This document shows positions 19,264 through 28,352 of a DNA stretch of 64,000 nucleotides, piece after piece; positions within the stretch are counted from its first letter, which is position 1; each line of letters opens with the position of its first letter. The notes beneath the pieces are model-generated. The model was given only the letters and a program-made list of their open reading frames with translations. It did no database searches and was not told the origin of the DNA. Source of the stretch: Planctomycetota bacterium (GTDB lineage Bacteria > Planctomycetota > B15-G4); NCBI GenBank assembly GCA_020638905.1, contig JACKHP010000005.1, forward strand, positions 62,001 through 126,000. Direction: 5' to 3'. The translations under genes were made by a program, and so were the position numbers.

Positions 19264-21089
19264 AGGTGCTCGGCCTCTCGCCGCTCGACAAGGACGCCAC
19301 CGTCTCGCTCGTCGAGGACGGACGGGTGCTCTTCGCCGCCGGCGAGGAGCGCTTCAGCCGCGTCAAGCAGCACGCCGGCTTCCCTGCGCTCGCGCTGCGC
19401 GCGGCGCTCGAGGCCACCGGCACCGACCCCGCCCAGCTCGACCTCGTCGCGTACCCCTTCCTCGACGCCGCCGCCGAGGCGCGGCTGATGGCCGACGCGC
19501 TGCGCCACGCCGCCGAGTGGGAGCGCGCGCATCCGACCCCCGACGCGCGGCCCGCGCTGGCCGAGGCGCTGCGCCGCGTCCCCGAGCGCCATGCGTCCGT
19601 CTCGGGCCTGCGCACGCCCAACGAACGCATGGACAAGTCGTGGGCCAAGGCGCTCGCGTACGCGCTGCTGGGCGCCTCGCCCGCGATCTCCGCGCGCGCC
19701 GCGCGACACCTCGCCGGACGCTGGCTGCGCCGCGCCACGGCCGAGCACGCGCACTGGCAACGCGAGCTCGACCGCGGTCTCGCCGAGGCAGGCGTGCACG
19801 CGCGGCTCGTGCGCCACGAGCACCACCTCAGCCACGCGGCCAACGCCTACCACGCCAGCGGACTCGAGCGCGCGCTGATCGTCACGCTCGACGGCTACGG
19901 CAGCGGACTCGCCGGCTCGATCAGCCTGGGCGAGGGCGGCACGATCCGGCGCCTGCACGGCATCGCGTACCCGTCGTCGCTGGGCACCTTCTACGAGATG
20001 GTGACCTCGTCGCTCGGCTTCCACCCCGATCGCCACGCGGGCAAGATCGTCGGCCTCGCGGCCTACGGCGACCCGTCGCTGCTCACCGACGTGCTGCTCG
20101 CTCGCTTCGACCAGCACGCCGGCGACCTGCACCTGCACCAGGCGCTGAACGTCCACTTCGCGCGCCACCTGGCCCGGCTGTTCCCGAAGATCGATGTGGC
20201 GGCGGCCTGGCAACACGCGCTCGAGGTCGTCGCCGGCCGTCTCGTGGCCCACTGGACGGCCGAGACCGGCTGCTCGTCGGTGGTGCTCTCGGGCGGGGTG
20301 ACGGCGAACGTCAAGATGAACCAGCGCATCTTCGAGACGCCCGGCGTCGAGCGCCTGTTCGTCTACCCGAACATGGGCGACGGCGGCTGCGGGACGGGAC
20401 TGGCGCTGCACCTCTCGTGGCCCGGCGGCGTGGCCGAGCCGCTGCACGACGTGTACCTCGGCCCCGAGTTCGACCGCGCGAGCATGCGCGCGGCGCTCGA
20501 CGCGCGCGGTCTGCGATACGCCGAGCCGGCCGACATGGCCGCCGAGATCGCGCGCCGCGTGCACGCCGGCGAGGTCGTGGGCCGCTTCGACGGACGCATG
20601 GAGTACGGTCCGCGCGCCCTGGGCAACCGCTCGATCCTCTACCACGCGAGCGAGCCCGAGGTGAACCAGTGGCTCAACACGCGCCTGGGACGCACCGAGT
20701 TCATGCCCTTCGCACCGGTCACCACGTACGAGGCGCGGAATCGCTTCTACCGCAACCTCGCCGGCGCCGAGCACGCGGCCGAGTTCATGACCGTGACCTT
20801 CGACTGCACCGACGAGATGAAGCGCACGTGTCCCGCGGCGGTGCACGTCGACGGCACCGCGCGCCCCCAGCTCGTGAAGCGCGAGGTGAACCCCGCCTAC
20901 CACGACGTGCTGACCGCGTACGAGCGGCTCTCGGGCGTCCCGTGCCTGATCAACACGAGCTTCAACATGCACGAGGAGCCGATCGTGTGCTCCCCCGACG
21001 ACGCCGTGCGCGCCTTCCTGCTGGGACGCATCGACGCCCTGGCGCTGGGACCCTTCCTGGCCGAGCACCCCGAGCGCGCCACGCACTGA
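19260..21089 (+). CDS. Carbamoyltransferase, NodU/CmcH family
   Basis: The protein is 609 residues with the two-domain architecture of NodU/TobZ-type O-carbamoyltransferases. VLGLSPLDKDATVSLVEDGR starts the N-terminal Kae1-like domain. HHLSHAANAYHASG carries the metal-binding His residues, LDGYGSG the nucleotide loop, and LSGGVTANVKMNQRI the second phosphate loop. GRMEYGPRALGNRSIL and LINTSFN are hallmarks of the C-terminal domain. Such enzymes transfer a carbamoyl group from carbamoyl phosphate, via carbamoyl-adenylate, to a sugar or antibiotic hydroxyl. Coupling to a deacetylase-type gene points to modification of a sugar or surface glycan, but no glycosyltransferase is adjacent. Confidence 0.88.
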   Translation: MKVLGLSPLDKDATVSLVEDGRVLFAAGEERFSRVKQHAGFPALALRAALEATGTDPAQLDLVAYPFLDAAAEARLMADALRHAAEWERAHPTPDARPALAEALRRVPERHASVSGLRTPNERMDKSWAKALAYALLGASPAISARAARHLAGRWLRRATAEHAHWQRELDRGLAEAGVHARLVRHEHHLSHAANAYHASGLERALIVTLDGYGSGLAGSISLGEGGTIRRLHGIAYPSSLGTFYEMVTSSLGFHPDRHAGKIVGLAAYGDPSLLTDVLLARFDQHAGDLHLHQALNVHFARHLARLFPKIDVAAAWQHALEVVAGRLVAHWTAETGCSSVVLSGGVTANVKMNQRIFETPGVERLFVYPNMGDGGCGTGLALHLSWPGGVAEPLHDVYLGPEFDRASMRAALDARGLRYAEPADMAAEIARRVHAGEVVGRFDGRMEYGPRALGNRSILYHASEPEVNQWLNTRLGRTEFMPFAPVTTYEARNRFYRNLAGAEHAAEFMTVTFDCTDEMKRTCPAAVHVDGTARPQLVKREVNPAYHDVLTAYERLSGVPCLINTSFNMHEEPIVCSPDDAVRAFLLGRIDALALGPFLAEHPERATH

Positions 21090-21202
21090 GCGCCGCGCGC
21101 TCCCGAGCAGGTCGGCCCGGCACCCCGCCCTCGTGCGCATGGCCCCGCCTGCCCCTTGCCGCCGCCCTCGCGACGGGTGGCCGGGACGGGGGGCGCCGAG
21201 GT

Positions 21203-21208
21203 TACGAT
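21203..21208 (+). promoter_or_regulatory. Possible -10 element of the lipoprotein/caspase operon
   Basis: TACGAT lies 37 bases before ATG 21245 and 10 bases before an in-frame GTG at 21218. No convincing -35 was found, so this is a weak call. Confidence 0.3.
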
Positions 21209-21244
21209 GGCGCGTCGGTGAGAGAGCTCGCGGAGGGTCCGGTC

Positions 21245-22711
21245 ATGCAAGGGTTCGGAGTGCTCGCACGGGGCCGGAGGGCCACGGGCCTGGCGCTGCT
21301 CGTCCTGGCCTGCGCCTGCGGGACGCCCGAGGTGCGCGACGAGCCCGGGCGCGGCCCCGTCCCCCAGAGCACGCTCCCGCCCGACGGTGCGGCCCGCGGA
21401 CAACGCGACGAGGCCTCGGCGCGACTCGATCGCGCGCTCTCCGGCGAGTCCGTGAGCCTGGACTCGCAGGCGCCCGCCGACGGCGAGACCAACGCGGCGA
21501 AGCCGAAACCCGTCGAACGTCCGGTGGTCGACGCGGGAGCCACGCCCGAGGTCGCCGCGGCCGAGCCGCCCCGCGCGACGCCGGCCCAACCGGCCATGAC
21601 GCCGTCTCCGACGTCCGACGGAGACCTGGTCGCGATCGAGGCCGAGGCCACCGGCAAGACCCGCCAGGACGCCGTCGACGCCGCCGTCGCGCGCGCCAAG
21701 GTCGAGGCCTCCCAGCGTCGGGTGAGCCAGATCCACAGCGAGTCGGTCGACATCCTCACCGATCGCGGCGACGACTCGTTCAGCCAGATCACGAACCTCG
21801 TCACGAGCGCCACGCTGGCCGGCGTCGAACCCGAGGTGCTCGGCGTGACCCGCGGACGCGACGACTTCACGGCGCACGTGCGCATCCGCGTGCCGCGTGA
21901 GCAGCTCGAGCCCGCCCGCTGGTATGAAGACGCGCGCACGCGCCCCGACGCGACGACGGTGCTGCGCGATGCGGTCACGCGCGCGCGCGAGCGTCACGAC
22001 GTGCAGGCCGAGGTCTTGGGTCTGCGGCACCTGCTCGACCTGGGCGGCACGCGCGTCGAGCTCGAGACGCTCGTGGGACGCCTGCTCGAGCTGGGCCTGT
22101 ACCAGGCGGCCGACACCGAGCTGCTGGCCTGGTCGGCTCGGCACGCCGACGACGCCGGCTACGTCGACCAGCGTCGGCACGAGGTCGCGGCCGGCATGCG
22201 CCCCGCGGCCGATCGCATCCGCGACCTGCTGGCCGACGTGCAGCGGCGCCGCACGGGCCGGCTCGACCTGGGCGTGCTGCTCAAGCGCACGACCGCGCAG
22301 GACGTGCAGACCGTCTCGGGCAACGTCGCCCCCGGCGCCTGGCTGGCCCTGGTCTGGATCGACGCCGAGTCGCTCTCGCTCTACGAGGTGCTCACGCCCG
22401 ACGACCTGCAGCGCAACGCGCGCAAGGTCGGCGCGGCGCCCGACTCGGCCGGCCGCAACTTCGCCGTCGACTTCGACTTCCGCGCCTCGCCCGGCGACTT
22501 CGTCCCGGGGGAGGTGCAGCTCCTCGCGATCCGGGTCGAAGACCCGTCGCAGCTCCCGTCCGTCCCGCGACCGATCGACCTCGTCGCGTGCGCCGGCGGC
22601 GACCTGGCCGAGATGCAGCGGCTGGTGGCCGTCGAGGCGTCGCTGCGCGAGGCCGCCCTCGCGGAGGCGCACCAGACGCGCGTCCTGCGCTGGACCCAGG
22701 AGGACCGATGA
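21245..22711 (+). CDS. Lipoprotein with LPP20/FlgT-like domain, caspase partner
   Basis: The protein is 488 residues. The N-terminus is basic, then hydrophobic, ending LLVLACACG, a plausible lipobox. Residues 25-125 are Pro/Ala-rich linker. Residues 128-222 (AIEAEATGKTRQDAVDAAVARAK, split here as AIEAEATGKTR and DAVDAAVARAK, then VRIRVP) resemble the LPP20/FlgT N-terminal fold of outer-membrane lipoproteins. Residues 330-450 (GNVAPGAWLALVWIDAESL, then VQLLAIRVED) resemble DUF4384-type domains that often accompany caspase-like proteins. The ATGA overlap (22708-22711) couples it to the caspase gene. An in-frame GTG at 21218 is an alternative start. It probably anchors or regulates the caspase at the envelope. 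Confidence 0.65.
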   Translation: MQGFGVLARGRRATGLALLVLACACGTPEVRDEPGRGPVPQSTLPPDGAARGQRDEASARLDRALSGESVSLDSQAPADGETNAAKPKPVERPVVDAGATPEVAAAEPPRATPAQPAMTPSPTSDGDLVAIEAEATGKTRQDAVDAAVARAKVEASQRRVSQIHSESVDILTDRGDDSFSQITNLVTSATLAGVEPEVLGVTRGRDDFTAHVRIRVPREQLEPARWYEDARTRPDATTVLRDAVTRARERHDVQAEVLGLRHLLDLGGTRVELETLVGRLLELGLYQAADTELLAWSARHADDAGYVDQRRHEVAAGMRPAADRIRDLLADVQRRRTGRLDLGVLLKRTTAQDVQTVSGNVAPGAWLALVWIDAESLSLYEVLTPDDLQRNARKVGAAPDSAGRNFAVDFDFRASPGDFVPGEVQLLAIRVEDPSQLPSVPRPIDLVACAGGDLAEMQRLVAVEASLREAALAEAHQTRVLRWTQEDR

Positions 22712-25700
22712 CCTCTCGCACGACGAAGATCCCGTCCCTGCTGCTGGCCCTGTGCGCGCTCGTCGCACACGGGTGCTCCGCACCTCCCGAGCCGCGCTCG
22801 TCGGCCCGGCCCGACGCGCCCTCCACCACGGCCCGTCCTGCGGTCGCGGCCCCTGCGGCCGCACCGACCGCCGCCACGGTCGACGAGCCGACCCGCGTCG
22901 ATTCGAGCGGTCCCCCCCCGGCAGACCCCCGCTGGACGGGCACCGCGCATTCGTCGGGTGGTCGGCGCGTGGCGCTGCTCGTCGGCGCCGACACGTACGG
23001 CAATCGCGCCTGGAACATCGACGTGGCCGACGACACCGTGCGGCAACTGCGCGACGTGCTGGTCGACACGCTGCACTTCGCGCCACGCGACGTGCTCGTG
23101 CTCTCGGGCGACGCCGTCTACGAGAAGAACGTCGAGGCCAAGATCGACGGGCTGACGCGCGACCTGCAGGGCATCGACAACACGCTGCTCGTGGTCTGGG
23201 TCGGACACGGCTTCGAGATCCAGGGACGGCAGCAGTTCCTGACCGCTCTCAGCCGGGGCGGCGGCTCCCAGGGATTCACCGAGACGATCCCCTACGACGC
23301 GGTGCTGGGCTGGATCGGCGCGGCGCGCACGCGCCTGCGCGACGGGGGCGGCGACCTGCAGACGGCGATGGTGGTCGACGCCTGCCGGACGCCCACCGGC
23401 GGCACCCCGGGACGCATCCGCGACCACGAACCCGTGCTCGACGTCGAGGCCTTCGGCGCGCGCATGGGCACCCCGACCACGTACGGCGACAAGTCGTTCG
23501 TCTTCACCGGCGCACTCACCCGCTCGCTCCAGCACGCGCGCGGTTCGCGCGTCGGCCTGCTCGACGCGGTGCACGACGCCGAGCGCGCCACGCTCGACGA
23601 GCTCGAAGGCGCCCAGCAGCCCGACATCCTCACCGGCGACCACGACGTGGTGCTGCTCGACCGCGGAAACCTGGCGATCACGATCCGCGCGGTCGACCAG
23701 GTCAGCGATTCGGCCATCGAGGGCTCGACGATCGAGCTGGCGGGCGAGACGAAGAGCGGTCCGCAGGCCGTGTTCACCGGGCTCGACGCGTCGTCCACGG
23801 GGTACTTCCTGCGCATCGAGGCGCCGGGCTACTTCGCGCGGCAGATGTCGATCACCGTGCCGGCCGAGAAGTCGGGACAGAGCCTGGTCGTCCCGTTGCA
23901 GCCCGAGTACGTCGAGATCATCGGCCACGTCTCGCTCTCGGGCACCGGCACCGTGCGCGTCGAGGTCACCGGCACGTTCGACGGACTCGTGCCGGGATAC
24001 CACGCCGCCACGAGCGGCATCGACCCGCAGGGCGGCGGCTTCGTGCTGCGCGTCCCGCCCACCGCCGGTCCGCGCAGCCTGCTGGTCAAGGTCGGCGACA
24101 AGGTCGCGTACGAAGAGCCGTTCGACCTGGCCACGCGCGAGAAGCGCACCGCACAGAACCGCGACGGCACGATCTTCGACCTCTACTCGTTCGGACGCCT
24201 GCGCGCCGTGGCCAGCGGTCCGATCGACATCGGCGCCAAGGCCGAGCGGCAGATCGTCGACGGCTTCGAGTTCGACTGGAGCACGATCACCGAGGAGGAG
24301 CTCGGCGGCGGCATCCCGTGGTCGTTCTACAAGGGCGCGCGCGACCACGCCGAGGCCAAGGACTACGAGGCCGCGATCTTCCGCCTCGACCGCCTGCACA
24401 AGGAGGCGAACGTCTCGCGCACGACCGACCGCAAGCTGGGCGACCTGGTCGAGCGGCTCGAGATCGCGCGCGTGATCACGCTCGCGAACGAACTGCAGCG
24501 CACCGACCTCGACGCGGCCATCGACGTGCTGCTCAAGTCGCCCGCGCACGACCGCCGCGAGGTGAAGGACGAGCTCAAGGGCTGGCTCATGGAGAGCGCC
24601 GCCGCGCGCTATGCCGACGCCGACTACGCGAAGGCCGTCGAGCGTCTCGATCAGGCCGAGGAGGCCGGCTGGCCGGCGTCCGAGATCCGTGCCCAGCGCG
24701 CCCAGGTGCTCTCCGACTGGGTCGAGGACGCCTACGAGCAGGCCTTCCGCGACGGCGACTGGAGCCGCGCGCGCGAGGCGGTCACCGCGCTCGAGAAGGC
24801 GCACGCTCCGGGCACCCTCGTGAAGGAGTGGCAGGACAAGGTCGACCAGGAGTCGATCTCTCCCGCCTGCCGTCGACATTACGAGGAGGGCCTGCAGGCC
24901 GTCGATGCCGGCGATCTCGAGCAGGCCATGGCGTCCTTCGACGCGGCACTGGCCGAGGGCTGCAACGCCCACTACGGCTCGCTCATCCACCGCCACGAGG
25001 ACGGCATCAAGGGCGACGCGCTCAACAAGCGCCTGGCCGCCGGCCGGCGGCTCGAACGCAGCGGCAAGATCGCCGAGGCGTTCGACGAGTACCTGCAGGC
25101 GGCGCGCATCAGCACCCTGGCGATGGCGTACGTCGACCCGCTCCTGGCGAACCCGACGAACGTCGAGCTGCTGGGCGCCGAGCGTCCCGACGCGCTCGCC
25201 CAGCTGCGCCTGGTGACGGCCGCCGACGACCTGGCCGACGCGAAGCAGGCCGAGGCGTCGAAGGACTACGACGGCGCGGCCGCGCTCTACGAGCGCGCCG
25301 CGGACGCCTTCGAGGCCTCGGGCGACGCCGCGTCCCTGGCGAGCGCGCTGCACGGGCAGGCGCGCGCCTGCGATCCCTACGTGAACGCCGGAGGCCAGCG
25401 CAGCAGCTGGCCCGAGTCGGTCGCGCTCTACGCCCGCGCGGCTGCGGCCTACGACGCGTCCGGCAACGCCCCGCTGGCCGCCGAGTGCACCTACCTCTCG
25501 GGCTGGGGACTCGGCTTCCTGCACAACGACGCGCGCGACCCTGTGGCCTCTGTGGCCCGTCTGGCCGACGCGGCGAAGCGCTTCGAGGTCCTGGGCGACA
25601 CCGAGGGCCAGGCCAAGTCGCTGCTCTACCGTGGACGCTACCTGCTGCCCGAGGGCGACAACCTCGACGTCGACTGGGCGGGCGCGCAGCACGACTTCAC

Positions 25701-25926
25701 CACGGCGGCCAACCTCTTCAAGCAGGCCGGCACGAACGACCACCTGCGCGGCGAGGCCCTGTTCGGGATCGTGCGCTGCATGGTGCGCGACCACTTCACC
25801 CCGGAGCAGGCGTCCGCCGAGGCGTGCGAGATCCTGAAGGCGGCGATCGAGGCCAAGAAGAAGGCCGGCAAGAGCGCCGACGCGCAGGACTGGTCGCGCC
25901 GCCTGCGCGCGCTCAACTGCGGCTGA
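22708..25926 (+). CDS. Caspase-family (C14) lipoprotein with TPR-like C-terminus
   Basis: The protein is 1072 residues. A signal sequence ending ALVAHGCSAP suggests lipid attachment at Cys23. After a Pro/Ala linker, residues 84-290 form a caspase/metacaspase fold. VALLVGADTYGN is the first strand, VVWVGHGFE has catalytic His167, and AMVVDACRTP has catalytic Cys226, so the dyad is intact. Residues 310-520 are beta-rich and may be carboxypeptidase-regulatory-like domains. Residues 530-1072 are helical repeats with TPR character (YKGARDHAEAKDYEAAIF, SKDYDGAAALYERAAD). It is coupled to the lipoprotein upstream. The substrate is unknown. Its last 14 bases overlap the convergent gene on the other strand. 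Confidence 0.82.
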   Translation: MTSRTTKIPSLLLALCALVAHGCSAPPEPRSSARPDAPSTTARPAVAAPAAAPTAATVDEPTRVDSSGPPPADPRWTGTAHSSGGRRVALLVGADTYGNRAWNIDVADDTVRQLRDVLVDTLHFAPRDVLVLSGDAVYEKNVEAKIDGLTRDLQGIDNTLLVVWVGHGFEIQGRQQFLTALSRGGGSQGFTETIPYDAVLGWIGAARTRLRDGGGDLQTAMVVDACRTPTGGTPGRIRDHEPVLDVEAFGARMGTPTTYGDKSFVFTGALTRSLQHARGSRVGLLDAVHDAERATLDELEGAQQPDILTGDHDVVLLDRGNLAITIRAVDQVSDSAIEGSTIELAGETKSGPQAVFTGLDASSTGYFLRIEAPGYFARQMSITVPAEKSGQSLVVPLQPEYVEIIGHVSLSGTGTVRVEVTGTFDGLVPGYHAATSGIDPQGGGFVLRVPPTAGPRSLLVKVGDKVAYEEPFDLATREKRTAQNRDGTIFDLYSFGRLRAVASGPIDIGAKAERQIVDGFEFDWSTITEEELGGGIPWSFYKGARDHAEAKDYEAAIFRLDRLHKEANVSRTTDRKLGDLVERLEIARVITLANELQRTDLDAAIDVLLKSPAHDRREVKDELKGWLMESAAARYADADYAKAVERLDQAEEAGWPASEIRAQRAQVLSDWVEDAYEQAFRDGDWSRAREAVTALEKAHAPGTLVKEWQDKVDQESISPACRRHYEEGLQAVDAGDLEQAMASFDAALAEGCNAHYGSLIHRHEDGIKGDALNKRLAAGRRLERSGKIAEAFDEYLQAARISTLAMAYVDPLLANPTNVELLGAERPDALAQLRLVTAADDLADAKQAEASKDYDGAAALYERAADAFEASGDAASLASALHGQARACDPYVNAGGQRSSWPESVALYARAAAAYDASGNAPLAAECTYLSGWGLGFLHNDARDPVASVARLADAAKRFEVLGDTEGQAKSLLYRGRYLLPEGDNLDVDWAGAQHDFTTAANLFKQAGTNDHLRGEALFGIVRCMVRDHFTPEQASAEACEILKAAIEAKKKAGKSADAQDWSRRLRALNCG

Positions 25927-26959
25927 GCGGCGGCTCGTCGGACGCGGCGCGGCGCGCGCGATCTTCGTCGCGCACCGCGGGCTCCGAGGCCGCCGACGCG
26001 TCCTCGGCTCGCGCCGCCGCGTCGGGCTGCGGCTCGGCGTGTGCGGTGCGCGGGCCGGCCCCGCCGGGCGCGACGCAGAACCCGTGCGCGCGCGCGATGA
26101 GCTGCACCATCGTGCGGTCGAAGCGCCCCTGGCGCACGTACGTCTGCACGTAGTCGAAGAAGTCGATCGGCAGCACGACGCCGTAATACAGCAGCCACAT
26201 GCCGCGCAGCGTCATGTGGCCCAGTCCCATGAACTGGAAGGGCTCGACGAACAGGTCGGCCGCCGACGCGAGCAGCAGCCACAGCAGTCCCACGTCGAAG
26301 TTGGTGCCCAGCGCCCGGATCGTGACCAGGTCGAAGCGCAGCCGGAAGACCTCGTCGACCTCCTTGCCCGCCGGACGCGCGCGCGCCGCCTCGGCCTCGC
26401 GCCGCGCCTGCTCCACCGCCGCCTCGACGTAGTCGCGATACGGCCGATCGCCCGATCCGCTGCGCTTCAGCACCGCGCCCACGAAGACCAGGCTCGGGAC
26501 GGCGAAGAACAGCTTCAGCCAGAGCGTCGCCACCGCGGCCGCCACGCCGGCCACCACGAGCGTCATGTGTCCCAGATCGCGCCAGGCGGCGAAGCCCACC
26601 GACAGGAACACCGTCGGCTTCACGATGAAGTGGAAGACGTACTCGTAGTATCCCCAGCGCGCATGCTCGATCTGGCGCCAGCGCGCCACCTCGCCGTCGA
26701 CGCAGTCGAGCACGTAGTAGAGGACGAGCAGCGCCGCGCCGATCACCGCGATGGGCGGCCCGCCGAACATGCACGCCGAGCCCAGCAGGCCGGTCACGAG
26801 CATGCCCACGGTGGCGATGCTGGGGGACAGACCCAGGTCGACGAACAGCTTGGTGATGGGCAGCGAGGCCCGATCGCCGAAGAGCAGCCCGGCCACGTCG
26901 TTTCCCGCGGCCACGGGCAGCTGGCAGACGCGGCGAAGCTCGGCGAAGCTGGTGCCCAT
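25913..26959 (-). CDS. CDP-alcohol phosphatidyltransferase family membrane protein
   Basis: The protein is 348 residues with about six hydrophobic segments between residues 45 and 290 and a charged Ala/Glu-rich tail. The family motif begins normally (LDCVDGEVAR, Asp85, Asp88, Gly89, Arg93). The positions expected for the third and fourth Asp hold Glu106 and His110 in YYEYVFHF. Enzymes of this family exchange CMP on CDP-activated lipids for an alcohol. The His at the catalytic-base position makes the reaction uncertain. A 45-residue soluble loop (about 165-210) splits the membrane region. It ends inside the caspase gene (14-base tail-to-tail overlap). Confidence 0.75.
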   Translation of the reverse strand: MGTSFAELRRVCQLPVAAGNDVAGLLFGDRASLPITKLFVDLGLSPSIATVGMLVTGLLGSACMFGGPPIAVIGAALLVLYYVLDCVDGEVARWRQIEHARWGYYEYVFHFIVKPTVFLSVGFAAWRDLGHMTLVVAGVAAAVATLWLKLFFAVPSLVFVGAVLKRSGSGDRPYRDYVEAAVEQARREAEAARARPAGKEVDEVFRLRFDLVTIRALGTNFDVGLLWLLLASAADLFVEPFQFMGLGHMTLRGMWLLYYGVVLPIDFFDYVQTYVRQGRFDRTMVQLIARAHGFCVAPGGAGPRTAHAEPQPDAAARAEDASAASEPAVRDEDRARRAASDEPPLSRS

Positions 26960-27101
26960 GTCGATCCGCGCGGGACGTCCGGAAGCCCCGTCACGATAGC
27001 CGATGCCTGCTCCGATCGGAATCGCGCCGATCGACGCGTGGACCGTCAGCCGGACTCCACGCGCCCCGCGGACGTCTGGCCGGGCCGATGAGCCGCGCCG
27101 G

Positions 27102-28331
27102 TCAGGCGAAGACCCACGCCGTCTCGAACACGGCCGGCGAGAAACGCGCCGCCCGTCCGCGGTCGGCGACGCGCAGGCAGCGCTTGAGCACCAGGTCGAA
27201 GAGCAGCGGATTGTGCGCGTAGAGGCGGTTGCAGAGCGCGCGCTCGGACGCCGTCACGTAGCCGCGACGCGCGAGCAGCCAGGTGCTCACGAGCGGGTCG
27301 ACCGCCGGCAGCGGATAGTCGCTGCCGTCGAGCAGCCGGTGGTGCAGGTGTTCGGCGCGCAGCATCGTCTCGAGCGGACGTCCGCAGCGGTTGACCTGGG
27401 TCAGCGCCGAGACGTCGGCTAGCAGCCGGCGCTCGTAGCGCGGATCCTCCATCAGGCGCAGGAACAGGTCGAACGACGAGACCCGGATGCGCCGCCCCCC
27501 GGGGAGGTCGAGGTCGTCGTCGTCGCCCAGGCTCGCGCAGTGCGCCACGATCACGCGCACGCCGGCCTCGAGCGCGCGCCGCAGCCTCAGCGGGTTGCCC
27601 AGCTCGGGACGCGTCCCCGTCACCGCCGCCTCGCCGCCCGCGTGGCACAGCAGCGGCATGCCGAGGGCCGCCAGCCGCTCGTAGAACGGGTCGCACCGCG
27701 GCGACGCGGGATCGATGCCCATCGCCGCCGGCAACCACTTCACGAGCCGCGCACCGCGCGCCGCCGCCGCCTCGAGGCGCTCCAGCGCGTCGAGACGGTA
27801 GGGATGGATCGACACGCCCGCCTCGAACTGGCGGTGGCTCTCGGCCAGCGAGAGCACGTACTCGGACGGCACGAAGAAATCGGTGCGCGACGGATCCTCG
27901 ACGCCCTGCTCGTCGACCCAGCGGTCGAAGGCCAGCAGGATGCGCCGTCCGAGCGCGTTGCTGCCGGCGTGCAGGTCGAGCAGCCGCTCGACGTAGCGGG
28001 CGTCGCAGTCGTCGTCGTCCTCGACGCCCGACACCGCCAGGAAGACGTCGAAGCGCGCGTTCTCCCAGGCGTCGATCGGATTGCGCGCGCGCGGGTTCAC
28101 CTCGCAGCCCGAGCCGCCGAGTCCGTTGCCGAAGACGTGACAGTGCACGTCCCAGACCTTGGCCCGGTCGACGCCATCGAGGCGCGCGCCGACGAAGTCG
28201 GACAGCTCGGAGTCGAGCGGCGTCGGGTCCGGCACCGCGAGCAGGCTCGGCGCGGCGACGCGCGCTCCCACGAGGCCCAGGCCCGAGAGCCCGAGCAGCG
28301 CGAGTGCGCGTCGTCGCGTGAGCAGCGTCAA
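27102..28331 (-). CDS. Tat-signal amidohydrolase (paralogue 1)
   Basis: The protein is 409 residues. The N-terminus MTLLTRRRALALLGLSG carries a twin-arginine-type TRRxxL signal, suggesting export in a folded metal-bound state. The amidohydrolase-2 fold shows VWDVHCHVFG (metal HxH), LVKWLPAAMGIDPASP (Lys), LLCHAGGE, VIVAHCASLGDDD and LDGSDYP (final metal Asp). It is clearly paralogous to the protein at 33123-34358, sharing the KWLP, IDPASPRCD, LRLRRALE and GSDYP blocks. The start is TTG 28331, the only start preceding the signal sequence. The substrate is unknown. Confidence 0.8.
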   Translation of the reverse strand: MTLLTRRRALALLGLSGLGLVGARVAAPSLLAVPDPTPLDSELSDFVGARLDGVDRAKVWDVHCHVFGNGLGGSGCEVNPRARNPIDAWENARFDVFLAVSGVEDDDDCDARYVERLLDLHAGSNALGRRILLAFDRWVDEQGVEDPSRTDFFVPSEYVLSLAESHRQFEAGVSIHPYRLDALERLEAAAARGARLVKWLPAAMGIDPASPRCDPFYERLAALGMPLLCHAGGEAAVTGTRPELGNPLRLRRALEAGVRVIVAHCASLGDDDDLDLPGGRRIRVSSFDLFLRLMEDPRYERRLLADVSALTQVNRCGRPLETMLRAEHLHHRLLDGSDYPLPAVDPLVSTWLLARRGYVTASERALCNRLYAHNPLLFDLVLKRCLRVADRGRAARFSPAVFETAWVFA

Positions 28332-28352
28332 GAGGACGCCTCCGTCGTTCGC

